Shown piece by piece: positions 42,841-55,120 of a DNA stretch of 64,000 bases. The notes beneath the pieces are model-generated. The model saw only the letters and a list, made by a program, of their open reading frames with translations, made no database searches and had not been told where the DNA came from. Both the position numbers and the translations under genes were made by a program. The stretch's first letter is position 1. Each line of letters begins with the position of its first letter. This DNA is from Laccaria trichodermophora (taxonomy: Eukaryota > Basidiomycota > Agaricomycetes > Agaricales > Hydnangiaceae), in NCBI GenBank assembly GCA_018417955.1, contig JACTVC010000006.1:372001-436000 (forward strand), in the 5' to 3' direction.

Positions 42841-43298
42841 ATCATGGATCCTTGTAGAAACACGTTGGGACGTATCATTGTTAGGATATTTTGGAGATAT
42901 CTTTCGGAATGGATGGAACGATGGACTGCGCCGTGAAGTCAGCCCCGGCCGTCACCAACCCTTTTGAAAAATCTTCCCATTCTCCTTTCTCGAATCATTC
43001 AACTATAACGAGAACTACCACTGCTGTCACAACACATGGATTTACCGCGATGTCCGATACCGCGTCTAGCGCTGATTCCCTTACCCGAGGCTTGTTTGGC
43101 GACTAACCAACTACCCAGCCCCCACATTCCGGTCAATATCTGGAAGTCTGAATTACGACTCACATATTCAATCGTCTGTTAACCACTGCTCCTTCCCCTC
43201 ATTTTTTTCTGTGACTATCAGCTTTCCTTCAAGTTGTCTCTCCTCGTGATGCCACACTCTGTCGACCCAAGACCACACTCTTTCTTCACAATCTCACC
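42841..43298. other. 3' flank of the FPP synthase gene
   Basis: No gene seen. There are pyrimidine-rich stretches and a short open frame (42891-43106) with no recognisable features. Confidence 0.4.
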
Positions 43299-43581
43299 GG
43301 GGGCATAGTTCAGCTGGGAGAGCAGCAGACTGAAGTCGCAATTGATAAGACCCGATTAATCGGGTTCCAATGTACCAGTTTCCTGCTTGACCGAGGAGAA
43401 TCTGAAAGGCCTGTAAAAAGACAGCAGTCACGTGAATTGGTTATGACATCATACGCTGCAACTCCTGGTTGGACACCTCGCACCATGCAACCCGCACTCG
43501 CCCACAAATCCGCTCCTCCGCAGACAATTTCTCACAGATGTTCTCGGCCCAAGGTCCGGGGTTCGATCCGCGGTGCCCCCA
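43299..43581 (+). pseudogene. tRNA-Phe (GAA)-like gene split by extra sequence
   Basis: The 5' end GGGGGCA pairs perfectly with TGCCCCC at 43574-43580, followed by discriminator A. The D arm GTTC...GAGC and an anticodon loop CTGAAG (GAA at 43332-43334) are recognisable. After position 37 comes an intron-like stretch of about 65 nt containing the palindrome acccgattaatcgggt. Then ATCTGAAAGG restores the 3' anticodon stem and the start of the variable loop. Next come about 155 nt of extra DNA, and the sequence resumes as AAGGTCCGGGGTTCGATC. The repeated AAGG may mark an insertion. The T stem carries two mismatches. The whole is 283 nt, far beyond a normal tRNA gene, so I call it a disrupted tRNA-Phe. 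Confidence 0.6.
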
Positions 43582-45431
43582 TGTGTGGACTCTGGAGCGT
43601 CTAAAAGATTTTTAACCTTTAACGTTTATTGTGCACCATGTCATCATCGGCAGTTTAGCAGTTTACTTTTTTCAACTTGTGCAAGCCGCTACAAGTCAAA
43701 AAAGGGGGAAAAGCGCCAAGTCAAAAAGCCCAGTCTCAATATTGAAAAGTTGATTTCGTATCATCAACCGAAAAGTCGCAAAAGTGTAAAAAAAGCTAGG
43801 AAAAAGTTGCACAAGTCAAGATAGAAAGCCGACGTAATCGATACTAGTCGATTCAACAAGTGTATATAGATCTCACTATACTACATGATTTTTCACGTTA
43901 GGTAGCAAAACACCTGGTACAAAATGAAAGGACTTATGAGAGTGAATAGATGGGAGATGGGGGAAACGTTACCTTTAGCCCAGATCCAGAATCCAACCCA
44001 AAATGTATAGAAGGACACAAAAAGCATGTGAAACAAAGTCTGTGCGGGTGCAACAGCAGCCCAGAACTGATGACGCATCAAGCTCGTTAAGACTTGACTC
44101 GATGGGTTCAGGGCTGAACTGCCATGGAAGTAGGCTCTGCAGCGTATAAGCAAGCTGCAATACAGCACATGATGAAAAAGGAGCAGAAAGGAGGGGGGTC
44201 AGAATAACAGATTGACAAATGAGGAAAGTAGAGTGCGTACCTCGCGCGATGTTCTACCCGCTGACTTCAAATTACCCCCAAAGCTAGGTCAATGAATGAT
44301 ACAGTGACCATGTCTTCATCACAGCAAGATTCCAATCGATCGAGGGTGGGGCATGCCGATGGAAGGTGATGGGTATGTGTGGAGGTGGTGGCTTGAATGT
44401 GGAGGTTGATGTGGAGGTGACATGGAGGATATCATGTCGGAGTCTGAAAATCAACGATGACACGTCACTTCGTCACACATCAGCCTCTCACCTTACTCTG
44501 GCACAAGTGCCAACGTCGAAGCAAATTCCGCCGTGGGGTCTACTTCCGGGCTAACTTTCTTTATCAGTGTTGGGTCTATGATTTTAGCGGAAGGTATGTG
44601 CCCTCTAGGCAACCATAGGCTCAGTCGATAACTAATTTGTAGGAGGTTGTCACAGGTCGTCATAGCTTGATGCCCATCAGTATATTTGGTTTATATAGAC
44701 TGGAACGGAATCTTTAGAGAAGGATGAAGGTGTTTGAGTGTAAAGAGATTGTATTTAGATATTTCTGCTTCTCTCTGGCATGGTACAATTTACAGTAGAA
44801 TAGCTTGTCAGCTTTTGCACTTTTCTGCTTGCCGCTAGCAGTCCACAAGTGGAAAAGCGGCAAAAAGCAGACAAGTAAATTGTTATCTTGCTGATGATGC
44901 CTCCTAAGAAATTTCAGTGGTTTGAATCGGTCACAAAATCTCACTACTCGCTACTTCAACCGTGGTGCCTATATGTACTACTCTCGATACCATTTGGATA
45001 CCATTATCGTTGGGTAAATTAAGCAAATGCCCTATATTCTCACGCGTCACATGTGTCACAGTTGCGGCACCAGCCTGCTCTGCAACCAAGTTGCCAACAA
45101 CGATGCAACCACATTGAACCACTCTAGGAAATGCTCGCTTACACGTTGCCTCCCGTAAGTAATTACTAATGAGTCCATATTCTGCTTTTTATCAACAGAA
45201 GTTACTAGGTCAGTGCTACAGAGCTTTTGGAGAGCTTCCGACTCGGATGTGCGTAGCAGCGGCTACGATATGACGTTACATACATACAAGGTAATCTTCA
45301 CATTTTATCGGACCGCGCTTTTGTGTTTGTATTCATTGACCACACAGCCCGTCATGAGGCTTCCACACGACAAGCAGAGCGCTCAACCTCAACCTCTTTC
45401 TATCGCCACTATCTCTGGCTGCCAACCTCAA
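43582..45431. other. Intergenic stretch, no gene assigned
   Basis: About 1.85 kb without a supportable gene. A Lys-rich open segment at 43645-43824 lies in A-rich DNA and is flanked by a short inverted word (cttgtgcaa near 43677, ttgcacaag near 43807). The region 44750-44900 has related gctt/aagc-rich words. In-frame ATGs at 45213 and 45351 upstream of 45432 leave open a longer start for the next gene. Confidence 0.35.
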
Positions 45432-47575
45432 ATGTCGACATCCACTTCTCGAGACCAATACCACCATTATATCCCCAGATTCATACTGCGACGATTTCTG
45501 GAAGACTATGAGACGCGTAAATCACAGTGAGTCATGATGCCTGCTAATTTTCTCTCGAATTCGACGAGTGACGATGCAGGACGAACCAGCAGCGTAGGAA
45601 GGCTGCGCGAAAGGCTCATAACAAAGGAATGCCAGATCCCGAGTGCATATTTGTCTTTGATCTAGAAACCGGGGTTCTGGAAAGTCGCCCCATCGGGAGA
45701 GTGTATGGGGAAGTGAACTTTTACCAAGACAAGGGGAACGATGAGAATAGGAATCATTTGGAAGAGAAACTAGCCTTCCTGGAAAATAATTCCGCCAGGA
45801 TAATTACCAACATCCATACATCACTTCCCAGTGGTGAAGTGGTTCTCACTCGCAAAGACTCGGAGGTGCTTCGAAAGTTTGTGTTCTTGATGCATTACCG
45901 CAGCGACACGGTCAGCCGCACTTATTTCCAAGAGGACCACCCAGGCAACGCCCAAGCCAAAGGTTGGATTCGTAATTTCAAGAAGAAGCGGAATTTCACG
46001 TCGGATGCTGAAGTGTGGCTCGACGGCCTCAGTTACTACCTTGAAACACCACACCATTCTATCCTGGCTCACTCCAGGGAGAACGAGGAAGCTGGAGGGA
46101 CAGAGAGCATATTAATAACGATGATGGGCGAGACTGATATCGACATGCCACACTATCATGCGGAAGCATACACCAACTTTGTCAACGACTATTTTCTTGC
46201 TGTGTGGGAGGCGGCTGACGATTCCGAGTTCATTTTGGGCCATAATGCCTTTGGGCTCTGGGAAGGCACATTTTTAGGGATGAAAAAGCTTTTCAAGATT
46301 TACGTGGTTAGTCCTCGAGTGGTGCTCGTTTTCAAGACTAATATGAGCCGACACATGTTCCCGAGCATAGAGGGGCACAGTACCTTGACGGACATCCCGA
46401 TAGCTAAGCCTGTTCCTCGCTATTTCAGAAGTTTCCCGCCCCCTGGCCAGTTTTCACCAGAAGATATCAAGGAATTCAAAGCGTATGTATCCTCCACAGA
46501 AGCACAGCAAGATACATTCATGTTCAAAATCACGAAGCTCTCTCAATCCCAAACATATCTTATCAATCAGATCGTCTTGCAGAATGTTCGGGAGAATGGG
46601 TCTATCACCTTCGCTTCGCATGCCTTCATGTTCCGCACTATACATCGGTATGACACGCCTGAAGGACCGTTCACAAAGGAGAATAGAAACAGGCTGCGCC
46701 CTCTCATGGCCCAACTATCTGTCCCCCCAGCCGAAAGGGACGATTTTGCAACCTCAACAGACATCGAAGTCGAAGATTTGGAGAACATCATCTCAGTGGA
46801 CTCGGGGACGACGTCGCGTATAACTCAGGCTCCAGTGAAGCTCTTTTGGGAATCGCAGGCTGATTTCACACTGCGTGAAACCTACCACCAAATTAATAGC
46901 GGTACTCTTACCTTCGGAAGCGACTTTGATCGAGCCATTTACCTCCTCCCTATTCTCTCAAATTCCTCTGAATGCGTCATTCGTGAAGGGACAGAAATTG
47001 CGATCAATCAGTATTCCCGCATCCTACAAGTAGCGGAGCTGTCGCCAGATTCCACCCCATCTGACGAGAAATTTCGCCGTGGAAAACTTGTTTCATCATT
47101 GGCTCCCCAGCATTCATCCCATTTGTTCAACTTGGTCAAGTTGCCCTCTTTCAACGGCGATGTCCCTGAAACTCGTATGGCAAGAGTTATCTACCAGGTC
47201 ATTGTGATTGGTCTGTTGAAGTGGATGGTAGATAACCACTGTGATCTCGCAAGAAAGCTATTTCCCAACGTCCCGTTCATCGAGTACGAAAGCGTTGATG
47301 AACTGCGGGAAGTAGAAACAACAACGCTTGGCGAAAATGCTGCGTCTCTCGAAATGCCGAAACCACCAGAGGTGATCGAACGAGGACGCATAGTATTCGG
47401 AACGTCGCCGGATGATGTTGTTGTGGAGGGGTACTTAAGATCTTCCTCAACATCCACCACAGGAAGTAGCCAGCGGAGTCAGAGCCTCCCCCTAGCTTTG
47501 TCAACGTTCACCAACGGAGTCTCTCAGAAAGAGGAAGTGAATCCTGGTGACGCCGGATTATTCCACCTCAACTAA
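45432..47575 (+). CDS. DUF4238-family protein
   Basis: Two exons (45432-45526 and 45580-47575) join in phase to 696 residues. The N-terminus carries the DUF4238 signature (YHHYIPRFILRRF, then across the intron KAHNKG...IFVFDLETG, then YGEVNFYQD and LEEKLAFLENN). This family occurs in bacteria and fungi; its biochemical function is unknown to me. The C-terminal part (about 430-620) contains a module, SDFDRAIYLLPILSNS...VIYQVIVIGLLKWMVDNHCDLARKLFPNVPF, that reappears twice in the next gene. The frame ends with GDAGLFHLN, similar to the junction sequence GDNAGVMFD between the repeats of the next gene. An in-frame ATG 81 nt upstream (45351) would add 27 residues. The gene appears intact. Confidence 0.75.
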
Positions 47576-47628
47576 AGGCGACTCGTTCCACGAACTCTTC
47601 GAAATCGAAAGTTGATGAAAACGCCGGA

Positions 47629-48795
47629 ATGATGTTTGACAAATTCTTCCGAGTGACAGGCGATCAATCCGCTGACGCCCTCATCGACGCCGCGTTACTC
47701 CAGATCGTGAGGGGGCAAGACGGCTTCACAAGCAGGTATGACAGAGCGCTGAGGATATTCCAGCTAGCGAGCTCCCAGGAAGATATGGAGAACCCCGTAG
47801 CCCTTACGATCAGGGACGCCGTACGTTTCATGGTCGATCGAATTTCTAACGTTGTGATTGCCGTGGACGGCGCTCCTCCAGATGAACTTCCCGGAGGCCA
47901 CCTCGTGAATAATCTAAGCTTCACAAAATCAGAGCTCTTGTTCGTCTTTGTCAAGGCCCACCCATATTTCTGTCATTGCTCAATAAACTTGGGAGAAATG
48001 GAGGGCACTTATATTGGCGCCCTTGTTCACGACGCAGTGATGGTTGGCGTCTTGTCTTGGTTGGTAGAAAAGAGGAGCGATGTAGCAAAGAGAAGGTTCC
48101 ATGGCATGCCGGTATTCGAGTTCAGCGTCCGGATCAACCACAAGCGAACTTGGAAAGTTGGTGACAACGCCGGAGTGATGTTCGATGAAAATTTTACAGT
48201 GATAGGTGATCAACCCGCTGACGCCCTCATCGATACCGCATTACTCCAGATCATGGAGGGGCAAGACGGCTTCAAGAGCAGGTACGACAGAGCGCTGAGG
48301 ATATTCCAGCTAGCGAGCTCCCAAGAAGATATGGAGAACCCCGTAGCCCTCACGATTAGGGATGCCGTACGTTCCATGGTCGATCGAGTTTCTCATGTTG
48401 TGATTGCCGTGGATGGCGCTCCCCCAGATGAACTTCCCGAAGGCCACCTCGTGAATAATCTCAGCTTTACAGAATCAGAGCTCTTGTTCGTCTCTGTCAA
48501 GGCCCACCCATATTTCTGTCATTTCTCAATAGATTTGGGAGAATTGGAGGGCAGTTATGTTGGCGCCCTTATTCACGAAGCAGTGATTGTCGGCGTCTTA
48601 TCTTGGTTGGTAGAAAAGAGGAGCGATGTAGCAAAGAGAAGTTTCCATGGTATGCCGGTATTCGAGTTCAACGTCAACCACAAGCAAACTTGGAGGCGTC
48701 GTTCTTTAACCTGGTTTTTTTGCGCGCTGGGATTCTACAGCCTATACGGGCCTACTGTGAGGGGGTACCTTGCACGTAGCATCCTGAAAAAGTGA
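47629..48795 (+). CDS. Protein made of two copies of the DUF4238-gene C-terminal module
   Basis: A single open exon of 388 residues. It consists of two near-identical halves with a period of 546 bp (182 codons): MFDKFFRVTGDQSADALIDA... from 47632 and MFDENFTVIGDQPADALIDT... from 48178. Shared blocks include YDRALRIFQLASSQEDMENP, VVIAVDGAPPDELP and VGVLSWLVEKRSDVAKR. Each half resembles, more distantly, the C-terminal module of the DUF4238 protein ending 53 bp upstream. The C-terminus is basic and then hydrophobic (LTWFFCALGFYSLYG), a possible membrane segment. It could be a separate gene or a downstream part of the preceding one reached by splicing; the TAA at 47573-47575 separates them. Function unknown. 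Confidence 0.65.
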   Translation: MMFDKFFRVTGDQSADALIDAALLQIVRGQDGFTSRYDRALRIFQLASSQEDMENPVALTIRDAVRFMVDRISNVVIAVDGAPPDELPGGHLVNNLSFTKSELLFVFVKAHPYFCHCSINLGEMEGTYIGALVHDAVMVGVLSWLVEKRSDVAKRRFHGMPVFEFSVRINHKRTWKVGDNAGVMFDENFTVIGDQPADALIDTALLQIMEGQDGFKSRYDRALRIFQLASSQEDMENPVALTIRDAVRSMVDRVSHVVIAVDGAPPDELPEGHLVNNLSFTESELLFVSVKAHPYFCHFSIDLGELEGSYVGALIHEAVIVGVLSWLVEKRSDVAKRSFHGMPVFEFNVNHKQTWRRRSLTWFFCALGFYSLYGPTVRGYLARSILKK

Positions 48796-49188
48796 TGCAT
48801 TAATTCTTGTTCAACATCCACTTTTTCGAAATACTACGTGCAAGCTTTCCGACTGTGACCGATCTATATACCTTTTCCCTGTGTATAGGATTGCATGTTT
48901 CAATGTTCGGAGTGACTGTTTGCAGTTGCATACCTCTGTGAATTTAATTGTACGGGCAGGATGAGGCGAGATTGATATGTGGTAGGCGTCTGTCTTGAAA
49001 TTTCGCTTGGATTTGCATAAACAGGCGACCGAAGTTGACCGTGAAATATTGAGGTTTTAGGCGGCTTTCTCAGGTTATAAGTTATCATGGGGAGGTCATT
49101 TTGCAGCTCGTCATGAATCCGACCTTTTGTAATGCGCGCGTAAATCTACAATTCTTCAGAGGGCCAAAAGTGATGATAAAATATCGTT
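48796..49188. other. Convergent intergenic gap
   Basis: Lies between the plus-strand module gene and the 3' end of the minus-strand WDR48-like gene. It should hold both terminators. No gene seen. Confidence 0.5.
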
Positions 49189-52100
49189 CTAAACTGGTGA
49201 TTGGCGCTGCTTTCTGCGGTAATGCATCACCAACTCCGCCGATTGCCTCCAGACATATTGCCGTACAGCAGCTAGCGTCATTCCAAGTGGAAGCAACGCG
49301 TCATTACAGAGGATCTCATATAAGTCCTCGCCTCTCGGGCGAGATGACTGAGAATGATTATCCGCGTCTTGTCGTGGGCCCGATCCCATTACATGTTCAA
49401 GTTTGTCTTGGACCTGGCGCACACAAAAACTTTAGCGCATCACAAAAAAAAGATAGAACGCCATACATGATGGATGAGCTTGGAGACACGAAGATTCCGG
49501 TGTGCTGTGAGCCTGGATTGGGTGCTGGAAAACTCGTAAATATGGGATTGAAGAGATGGAAGAAAGTCCACGTACGTGTTCAACAATTCTGGTAGAGGTT
49601 CGCATTCTGGGTCCTTGTTCCAAGGAAGCAGAACGAAGCTGAGCTTGGCTAGTGGGGTGGGAATCGGAATTTCGTTGAAAAGCAAATATTTGATCAACCA
49701 CATCGGCATTGCCTCCTCCAGAAGCTGAACGTCTAGGTGAGTTTGCAGCACAGCCCCTCTGTATACAGTCATATAGCTGGGCGACGCTTCTTCTTCAATG
49801 AATACAACGGTTTTTTGAGGAAGATAATACAATGGCCCGTCAATAGTTGCGGGTGGCGAAAGCGTTTTAGAGAGCAGAATTTGAATTGGCGATTGTTGGA
49901 CTTCAGGAGACGCTCCCTGTGAAAAAGAGATTCAACCTTCTAGAACAATTGAGCCCACCAGAAATATACCTCGGGCGATGGAGGAACCTCTGAAGGAGTG
50001 GCGAGAAGAGGACTTGCAATGTCGCTGACAGGTCGTTTGGTAATCTTTCCCCCAAAGTTCTTGAGCCTTCCCATTATCCCGCCTGGAGTGCTAGGCGTTT
50101 GGGGCTCCGGTTTGTTCGGACCTGCCCAACCAGAAAAGTCATCTGAACTAAGCACACCTCCTTGTATAGATTGTTGGCGAGTTCGCGCGGTGAAGTAGTC
50201 ATCTTTCGCAGACGACGATGGGTTCTTAGATGAGTTCAAGTCAACATTTCCCGAGCGGGACCGTTGATGAGAACCTGGGGTCGAGGTGGCGTCGCTGCTT
50301 CCCGGAGATTGAGGAATTGCCGATAATGCCGCCAATGGTTCTCTAAGGTGAAGATTGAGAGGGATCAAGGGCGCGAGTAGCGGTGATGACCGCACTGTCG
50401 TGGATATGATCGGAATTATGGCGGGTATCATTTTCGGAGAGTAGACGACGACGCCGCTGCTTGCCTTGCGCATAGGACTTTTTCGTGGAGATTCAGGTGA
50501 AGATGGAGATTTATGATGCGAATTAGAACGGCTGAGGCTTGGGCCTATGGGACCTTCTGAAGAATTTCTCGGGCTCGAGGTTTGTCGGCTCTGTTGCTCC
50601 TCTCGAATAAATCCAATGAACAGATTCCGCAAAACCCATTTGCCGATATTCACTGTAAATTTTTCAGATAAGAGTATCGCAAGGAGCGCAAAAGGGCAAA
50701 AACAGACATTTGGAATCATCATCGTAATGACGATCATGGGAATAACCTACTTCGTCGGCGTAGATCTCGGCATCAAAACATCGCTCAGTCAGATGTATGG
50801 TCAATACACCCGTCTTGGTATCTGCAGTGCACCAAGTCGAAACCACCGCTTCACCTTCAATCCGCTCACGCACAGCCTCCAGCGCTTCGCGCGGGCTCCT
50901 TTCTTGCTCATCGTTTTCGCCATTCAAGCTTCCGGACTGACTCGCGGCTGCGACGTCTTCCGGAGTGTACCGACCCAGACATGTAGCGCGGACGATGTCC
51001 CACACAGCCACTTCTCCAGCAGTATCAACAGTCAAAGCGTGGATCTTATCGTTGAGGATAATGGATCGCACAAGCCCACGATCACCATGTAGCACATCAT
51101 CAGGTCGGGCACAGATTGGGACAGCGTCCGCCGCGATATCGCGTTCCTCATAATCCGCGCGAGCCATATTGGCAGGAAGCATGGTTTCGTCTGTGCGCGA
51201 GGTGTGTAGCGGGCTGACGTGGGATTGCGCAAAGGCGTTTTGCGCTGAAGGTCGGTTTATCTGGTGCACAGACATGATGGACGCCGCGGAATAGAGAGTT
51301 GCGACCTCGGGATCGCGAGTACGGTTCGACGGATAAGAAGTAAAAGGATCATTGGGGGAGGACAGTTTCACGAGACTTTCAAGTGGTATACCGTTCAACT
51401 TCGTGTCAGGGTAACGATCTGGGAGCTGAGCCGAGCTTGTAGAACGAAAAGAAGGAACAGACGACATTCTTCTTGGTTTCCCGTGTCCAATTGAACGTAT
51501 GCTCGACTCTGGGGTCAGGTCACCCTTCGGGGCTAGCCTTCTGAGCGTAGGTGACTGAGCTATTGAAATCCGATCCCCGTCTGTGTCTATGCAAGGTTGT
51601 GTAGGCACCCTCGTTACACGTCGTTGAGGAATATGCCATCGTTTAATGCTGGACGTCCCAGAGGCAGCCCAGAGAAGGTTATTATCCATGACTACAATCT
51701 TGTTGACGGCTTCCGGCAGTGATCGATCTGAGTCACCCGAACTGTTAGCCAAGAGAATACATTCTCCTTCTGAGAGATGAGAACAGCCTTCGATATCAAC
51801 CCTGCAGGCGAGCCCGGATCTGTCGCCAGAGTAGAACGTCTCGAGGGAAGGATGAGTCGAGAACAGGGACCAGACGGAATCAGTGTGATGAGTGAACGTG
51901 TGTAGACATCTTTGTGAAGACAGAGACCATAACTTGATTGATGCTGGAAAATGGGAATCAGAGGAATATGAAATAACTGTTTTCGAACACCCACCATCGG
52001 CAGAGCCCGTCAATAGCTGATGTACATTAGCAATGAAAAATTGTTGCTTCACGTAGACTTACATATTTGGAGTCCTCCGAAAGGAGGATCGCCCTGATGT

Positions 52101-53275
52101 TATCAGTGTGCCCGACAAGTTTACCTGATATAAAAATTAGATTTTTATAGGTTCAAATATGAATTATTTACCAGTCCGCTTGCCGTTTCGAGGGTCCCAC
52201 AAGCGAACGACGCGCTCTGGGGAGCCAGAGGCGATAGTCCGCCCAAAAGGATCTGTAGCGAGAGCGTAGACAGATGATTTTGGCACGGCGGAATCCGCAG
52301 AGTTCATTGTAATGAGAGGATCAGATGCTGCTGCGGGACCTGTTCGATTGAGGTCCCAGAGTTTGATGGTGCGGTCGAACGACCCAGATGCCACCCAGTT
52401 TTGATCTCGGCTGCAAAAAAAAAAATTGAGAGAGGGCGACGGAGGGAGGCGGAGACGCACCAGTATGCCAAGCAGCGTACATAGTCACTATGGAGCCCAA
52501 TTATTGATGGATCCGATAATGAGGTGGAGTGTGGACTCCAAGCTTTGACTGTGCCATCCGATGACGCAGATACAACTGTTGCGGCGTAATCAAAAAGTTC
52601 GCGATGAAGAAATAGCTTTTGCTCACCCGTTTGGTTGAAATTGCAAAGGAGTATATCGTTTACCCAGTCACTGTGTGCTTGCGCACACTGACGAAATTGA
52701 CTATGCTAAAGAAACTTAGTAAGGGACGACTTGAACGATATTTCAACACGCACTGTCCCTGGTTCAAACGCCGTCAAGTCCGTCTCCCACTGCTGTTCAT
52801 AGGGTCTCTTGCCAACAGAACTAGCTCTACGTCTCTTAACCTCGCCAAGGACGTCGCCGTCAGTCACAACATGGTCGTTATCTTCTCCCTCCTCGTCGAT
52901 AAAGTTGTCCGCCCAGCCCGTCAAAACTTCCCAGCTCCCATTGCGCGTTGGCTTGGTATGTCTGCGCTTCTTCGTTGTTATACCCAAATCCCATGAGATA
53001 ATGAGGCCATCGCGACCCCCAGAATATAAAATACCCTGGGGGCCATTCTTACCCAGGAGCGTGGTAGATGTGTCAAGAGCTAATGATGCCACACCAAGGC
53101 GATGCCGAGGATGCCTCGTCCGGGATTCCCTGAATTCGGTGCGGTCGTTTAAGGGCGTTAAGAGGGGCACTGTGGATCCTAACCGAATAGCTCCATGGGA
53201 AGGTAGTTTCAGGCGGGGCGCTGCTTCGTTTGGGGGGGGGATAACGTAGGATACTCGCCGTCTAGCTTGCGCCAT
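49189..53275 (-). CDS. WDR48/UAF1-like WD40 protein with C-terminal DUF3337
   Basis: Eleven exons on the minus strand (53275-52754, 52705-52627, 52575-52461, 52410-52172, 52124-52063, 52016-51995, 51943-50708, 50652-49970, 49916-49576, 49524-49467, 49413-49189) total 3582 nt, 1193 residues, with every junction in phase. The N-terminal propeller shows WD40 strands such as [46 protein letters not shown] and [16 protein letters not shown]. The C-terminal part ([72 protein letters not shown]) matches the DUF3337/SUMO-like-domain region of WDR48. WDR48 and its S. pombe relative Bun107 bind and activate ubiquitin-specific proteases. A Ser/Pro-rich insert (about 860-960) is likely disordered. The start is the ATG giving [15 protein letters not shown]; an upstream in-frame extension is less likely. 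Confidence 0.88.
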
Positions 53276-54084
53276 ATCATGGATTGAGGTGGATAGACGG
53301 GCGCGAACAGTGGCGATAAGACTAGTAGCGAGCAAACATGTCTTGACAATGTCAACTCGCCATCACCGGGATCATCCTTTCCACGTGGCACTTGATCTAC
53401 CCTCATCAATTATCAGATAAGCTGAGTAGAACCATGAAAATTGATTGAATTCAAACCCTTGGGGACGACTTGGTTACATAGATATATGGAGATTCAGTAA
53501 ATATGGGTGCGACACATCCAGAAGGACGTTAAGTCAACGTAAACAAGGACCTCAGCAAAGCTGCCTTACCCAGGAACGGTCGTTTTTATTGAAATTGGCT
53601 AGGCTTTTCCACTTTTTTTTTTTGAGTTCAAGACTCCGAGCAATTGTCTGAGCTCAGTGCTCAGCGCTCAGCGCCGCCATCCTTGAGCAATGTTGTGCTT
53701 TGTTTATCTCGCGACCTCCTGTTCTGATGATGATGACAAAGACCGAAAGGCTTCCTGCTTCAAGTTGCTGCCGCTGTACATCGACAACTTCATACAGATA
53801 AAGCTCCCATTCTAGCTGGCCACCTTTCAAGTCACTATTTTGAACGGAAACTTCAGATTTTTCGACGATCTACGCAGCGCAACCGCCATTTCAACATCGC
53901 CTCTCCGTCAACCATCGGACTGGGCGATCGGCTCCGACCATTTAACTGGAGGCGTGCATCATCTCTCTGCAGTCAGTTTTGATGAATCCGAGTCAACAAT
54001 GTGCCCACGTCTTCACTACCCTGTAGGAAATTCTGGTTGATAAGGAATTAAATTGTTGAACGACCCATTCAAGTTGGCCTCCCA
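53276..54084. other. Divergent intergenic region
   Basis: Separates the start of the WDR48-like gene (minus) from the HNH gene (plus), so it probably contains both promoters. T runs at 53610-53622 and a repeated agcgctcag/agtgctcag word near 53655 are seen. A short open frame at 53840-54040 is unsupported. Confidence 0.45.
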
Positions 54085-54799
54085 ATGTCCGAACCCACCT
54101 CAGAACAGTTTTCTCTTTTCAAAGACTCCATCGCTCGGAGACTGCTCGACCGACCGGACATGAAATCTTCAGAATCATCTGACCTCGATGAATTCTCGTC
54201 CTATCTCGCCTCCGAATCATGGCCATCTCTCCCCCAGTGCGTTCGAGAAGCAACCTACGAATCCAGATCAAACGTGCTGGACTCAGAAACAATCTCCCTT
54301 GACTCCACTTCGACGTCATTCGACGACACCCTCATCTCATACGGGCTCGCCGTAGACACAGACGATGGGCATAAATTTCTACGGAAAGCCCTTGCGGATT
54401 ATATCGAGCAAGCTTGTGCGCCGCCTCCTGTTTGGAAATCAACTCGCGCCACCGAATGCGAGATTTGCGAGCGTACGGGTCCCCTAACGTACCACCATTT
54501 AATCCCTCGCTCGACACATACGAAGGTTATGAAGAAAGGATGGCATCCAGAATACATGCTCAACTCGGTGGCTTGGCTCTGTCGGTGAGTCATCCCCCTC
54601 TCACTGTCCTATGTTGATAACTGAACTCTTGCTTAGACAATGTCATTCGGCCGTTCATCACGTTGCCAGCAATGAGGATCTAGCACGTTACTTCCATACT
54701 GTCGAGCTCTTGTTGGAAAGAGAGGACATTCAGAAGTGGTGCAAGTATGCTTCTAAGCAGCGTTTTGGGATACGATGGGGTCAACGATCACCGTCGTGA
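54085..54799 (+). CDS. HNH-type zinc-binding protein
   Basis: Two exons (54085-54584 and 54637-54799) encode 220 residues. The conserved part is CEICERTGPLTYHHLIPRST near residues 124-146, then after a spacer WLCRQCHSAVH, which forms across the intron. The two Cys pairs (CEIC and CRQC) with HH and HSAVH give an HNH/treble-clef nuclease fold. Such small eukaryotic HNH proteins are common in fungi; whether they cut DNA is unproven. The N-terminal 110 residues are Ser/Asp/Glu-rich and look disordered. The C-terminus is helical and basic. Both exons are intact. Confidence 0.75.
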
Positions 54800-55120
54800 C
54801 TCCGCGGGCATATACTGGATAGGTAAAGGATAATCGTGTATGTAGGGCGGAACGTACTGTCCCACGCGGCTGCGTACGGTACAACTCTTTCGTATCCACT
54901 TCCAGATTTATTTACTACGGGAGACCCTTCTCAACCTCTTCTACTTGAGTATCACTGTACCCCAAGCAAGAGTCTGTCCGCAACACGAAAAAACTCACCC
55001 AAAAAAAGCAAAAAAAAGCCACACCGAGGTATTGTATGCAACGAGTCATGTGCAAGCAGGAGCCAAATAACCCTGCTGACGTCACACAATGACGTTTGTA
55101 CTTTCTTTCCTACCACCACC

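Noticed and set aside
43645..43824. A Lys-rich C-terminal-like segment with flanking short inverted words, considered as a MITE or small gene
   Set aside because: The inverted words are only about 9 bp, no target duplication is visible and the frame has no start or domain.
49101..49595. A 164-codon plus-strand frame
   Set aside because: It overlaps the last exons of the well-supported minus-strand WDR48-like gene and is a shadow of them.
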